Under the pieces are notes generated by a model, which searched no databases, was not told where the DNA came from, and was given only the letters and a program-made list of their open reading frames with translations. Position numbers and translations under genes: made by a program. This document shows positions 63,344-64,000 of a stretch of 64,000 nt of DNA, piece after piece (position 1 is the first letter of the stretch; each line of letters starts with the position of its first letter). The stretch is from positions 62,001 through 126,000 of the forward strand of contig BPQB01000015.1 of NCBI GenBank assembly GCA_019973155.2, read 5' to 3'. This DNA comes from Phanerochaete sordida (lineage: Eukaryota; Basidiomycota; Agaricomycetes; Polyporales; Phanerochaetaceae).

Positions 63344-64000
63344 TCAAGGCTCTTCCTCGCCATCTGCATCCAAGTCGTCGCTGGTGTCGGTCTCATCCGT
63401 CTCCGGGTCTTCGTCACTACTCCCTTCCGCATCACTTGCCGTCTCACCCTCGCTGCCAGACGAGTAGCACGTCGAGCACTCGTCAGGTTCGTCGGGGTCC
63501 TCCCAATCGCTGCACCTGAACTTGTCCACCATCCTACTGAGGCGCTCAAGGTCCTCGTCATCGTTTTCGAAGAGATTGATCGCGTAGGGAAGCTGGAGGG
63601 TATGGAGTCGTGGGCCGTGCTGCTGACGGTATTTGATTGCACGGAGTAATGGGGGGACAAGCGAGCCTACGCGCATGTCTTGCCTCCTGGCGCTGCTGTG
63701 ACACTTGTTCCACACGATATGGGAGAGGCGCAAGAATTGGAGGCTTGAGAATGTGTGCTGCTCTTTCAGGCATTCTAGGAAGCAGGCGAAGGCGGTACGA
63801 GGCGTATGTTCTAGGTGCAGCTCCTGAACGCTCGGAAGCTGCGCAAGCAGGTGCCAGGGCTCCATTTCGTCCAGTTCGGAGGATCGACAGCAAACGCTGT
63901 GTACGTCGGAGAGGGGGTATTGCGATATGAATGAACTAACGACATCCTGCTGGGAGCCCATGAGGCCGAGGGTGGCTGTTGGCGATAAGCGTTCCAAGTC
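63344..64000 (-). CDS. F-box family protein, paralogue 5 (5' end outside the window)
   Basis: Only the C-terminal 218 or so residues are visible, and the open frame continues past the window edge. The block FISQYPLSDVHSVCC...WHLLAQLPSVQELHLEHTP and FSSLQFLRLSHIVWNKC match the leucine-rich part of the other paralogues. The tail is DECSTCYSSGSEGETASDAE followed by a run of Asp/Glu/Ser/Thr. The F-box itself is not in view, so family membership rests on these alignments. Confidence 0.75.
   Translation of the reverse strand, partial: DLERLSPTATLGLMGSQQDVVSSFISQYPLSDVHSVCCRSSELDEMEPWHLLAQLPSVQELHLEHTPRTAFACFLECLKEQHTFSSLQFLRLSHIVWNKCHSSARRQDMRVGSLVPPLLRAIKYRQQHGPRLHTLQLPYAINLFENDDEDLERLSRMVDKFRCSDWEDPDEPDECSTCYSSGSEGETASDAEGSSDEDPETDETDTSDDLDADGEEEP

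Noticed and set aside
1..64000. CRISPR array, prophage or bacterial operon
   Set aside because: The genes are spliced and eukaryotic throughout, and no regularly spaced repeats were found.

Overview
The window is nuclear DNA of a filamentous basidiomycete, most likely an agaricomycete (mushroom-forming or wood-decay fungus). The evidence is short GT-AG introns of about 50-65 bp, compact multi-exon genes for Ctr9, Ada2, a Galpha subunit and an Sse1/Hsp110 chaperone, a GPI-type aspartic peptidase, and expanded families of SRPK-like kinases and F-box proteins. Nothing is viral or bacterial. I assembled all exon models by eye and checked splice phase from start to stop. The four kinases, Galpha, CoA-binding protein, Hsp110, HIT zinc finger, Ctr9, Ada2, cysteine-synthase-like, aspartic peptidase and small secreted protein models all close in frame.

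Layout. 1-24.6 kb is a loose array of four intact SRPK-like kinase genes, all on +, with identical intron phases (963-2498, 7588-9081, 15983-17457, 23077-24583). They form two sub-pairs (1+2 and 3+4). Long, mostly decayed spacers separate them. The spacers hold three relics of a minus-strand gene family, one intact small unknown gene (11667-12296) and a broken second copy of it (about 20587-21170), and the traces of a roughly 2.6-kb segmental duplication. 24.6-28.1 kb is gene-poor, with a GC-rich island. 28.1-35.2 kb is housekeeping: Galpha (-), an intron-containing tRNA-Ser(GCU) (+), a CoA-binding-domain protein (+) and an Hsp110 chaperone (+). 35.5-41.7 kb is a tandem run of three F-box genes (+). 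42.5-56.5 kb holds a GPI-anchored aspartic peptidase (-), a HIT zinc-finger protein (-), CTR9 (-) and ADA2 (+) diverging from one 623-bp promoter region, and a membrane-anchored cysteine-synthase-like enzyme (-) with two microexons. 56.7-64 kb is a second F-box area (-): one intact gene, one gene cut by the window edge, and several pseudogene fragments, with a small secreted cysteine-rich protein (+) among them.

How the genes relate. The conserved core genes act in G-protein signalling (Galpha), protein folding (Hsp110), transcription elongation and chromatin (Ctr9 of Paf1C, Ada2 of SAGA), box C/D snoRNP assembly (HIT protein, inferred) and sulphur or amino-acid chemistry (cysteine-synthase-like). 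Around them are two lineage-expanded families, kinases and F-box proteins, that look actively duplicating and decaying. The most interesting signals are the kinase array with divergent hydrophobic N-termini, a two-block conserved element upstream of the F-box genes with fixed 25-26 bp spacing, a shared Cys-x-x-Cys plus Ser/acidic tail in every F-box paralogue, and the 14-nt and 5-nt microexons.
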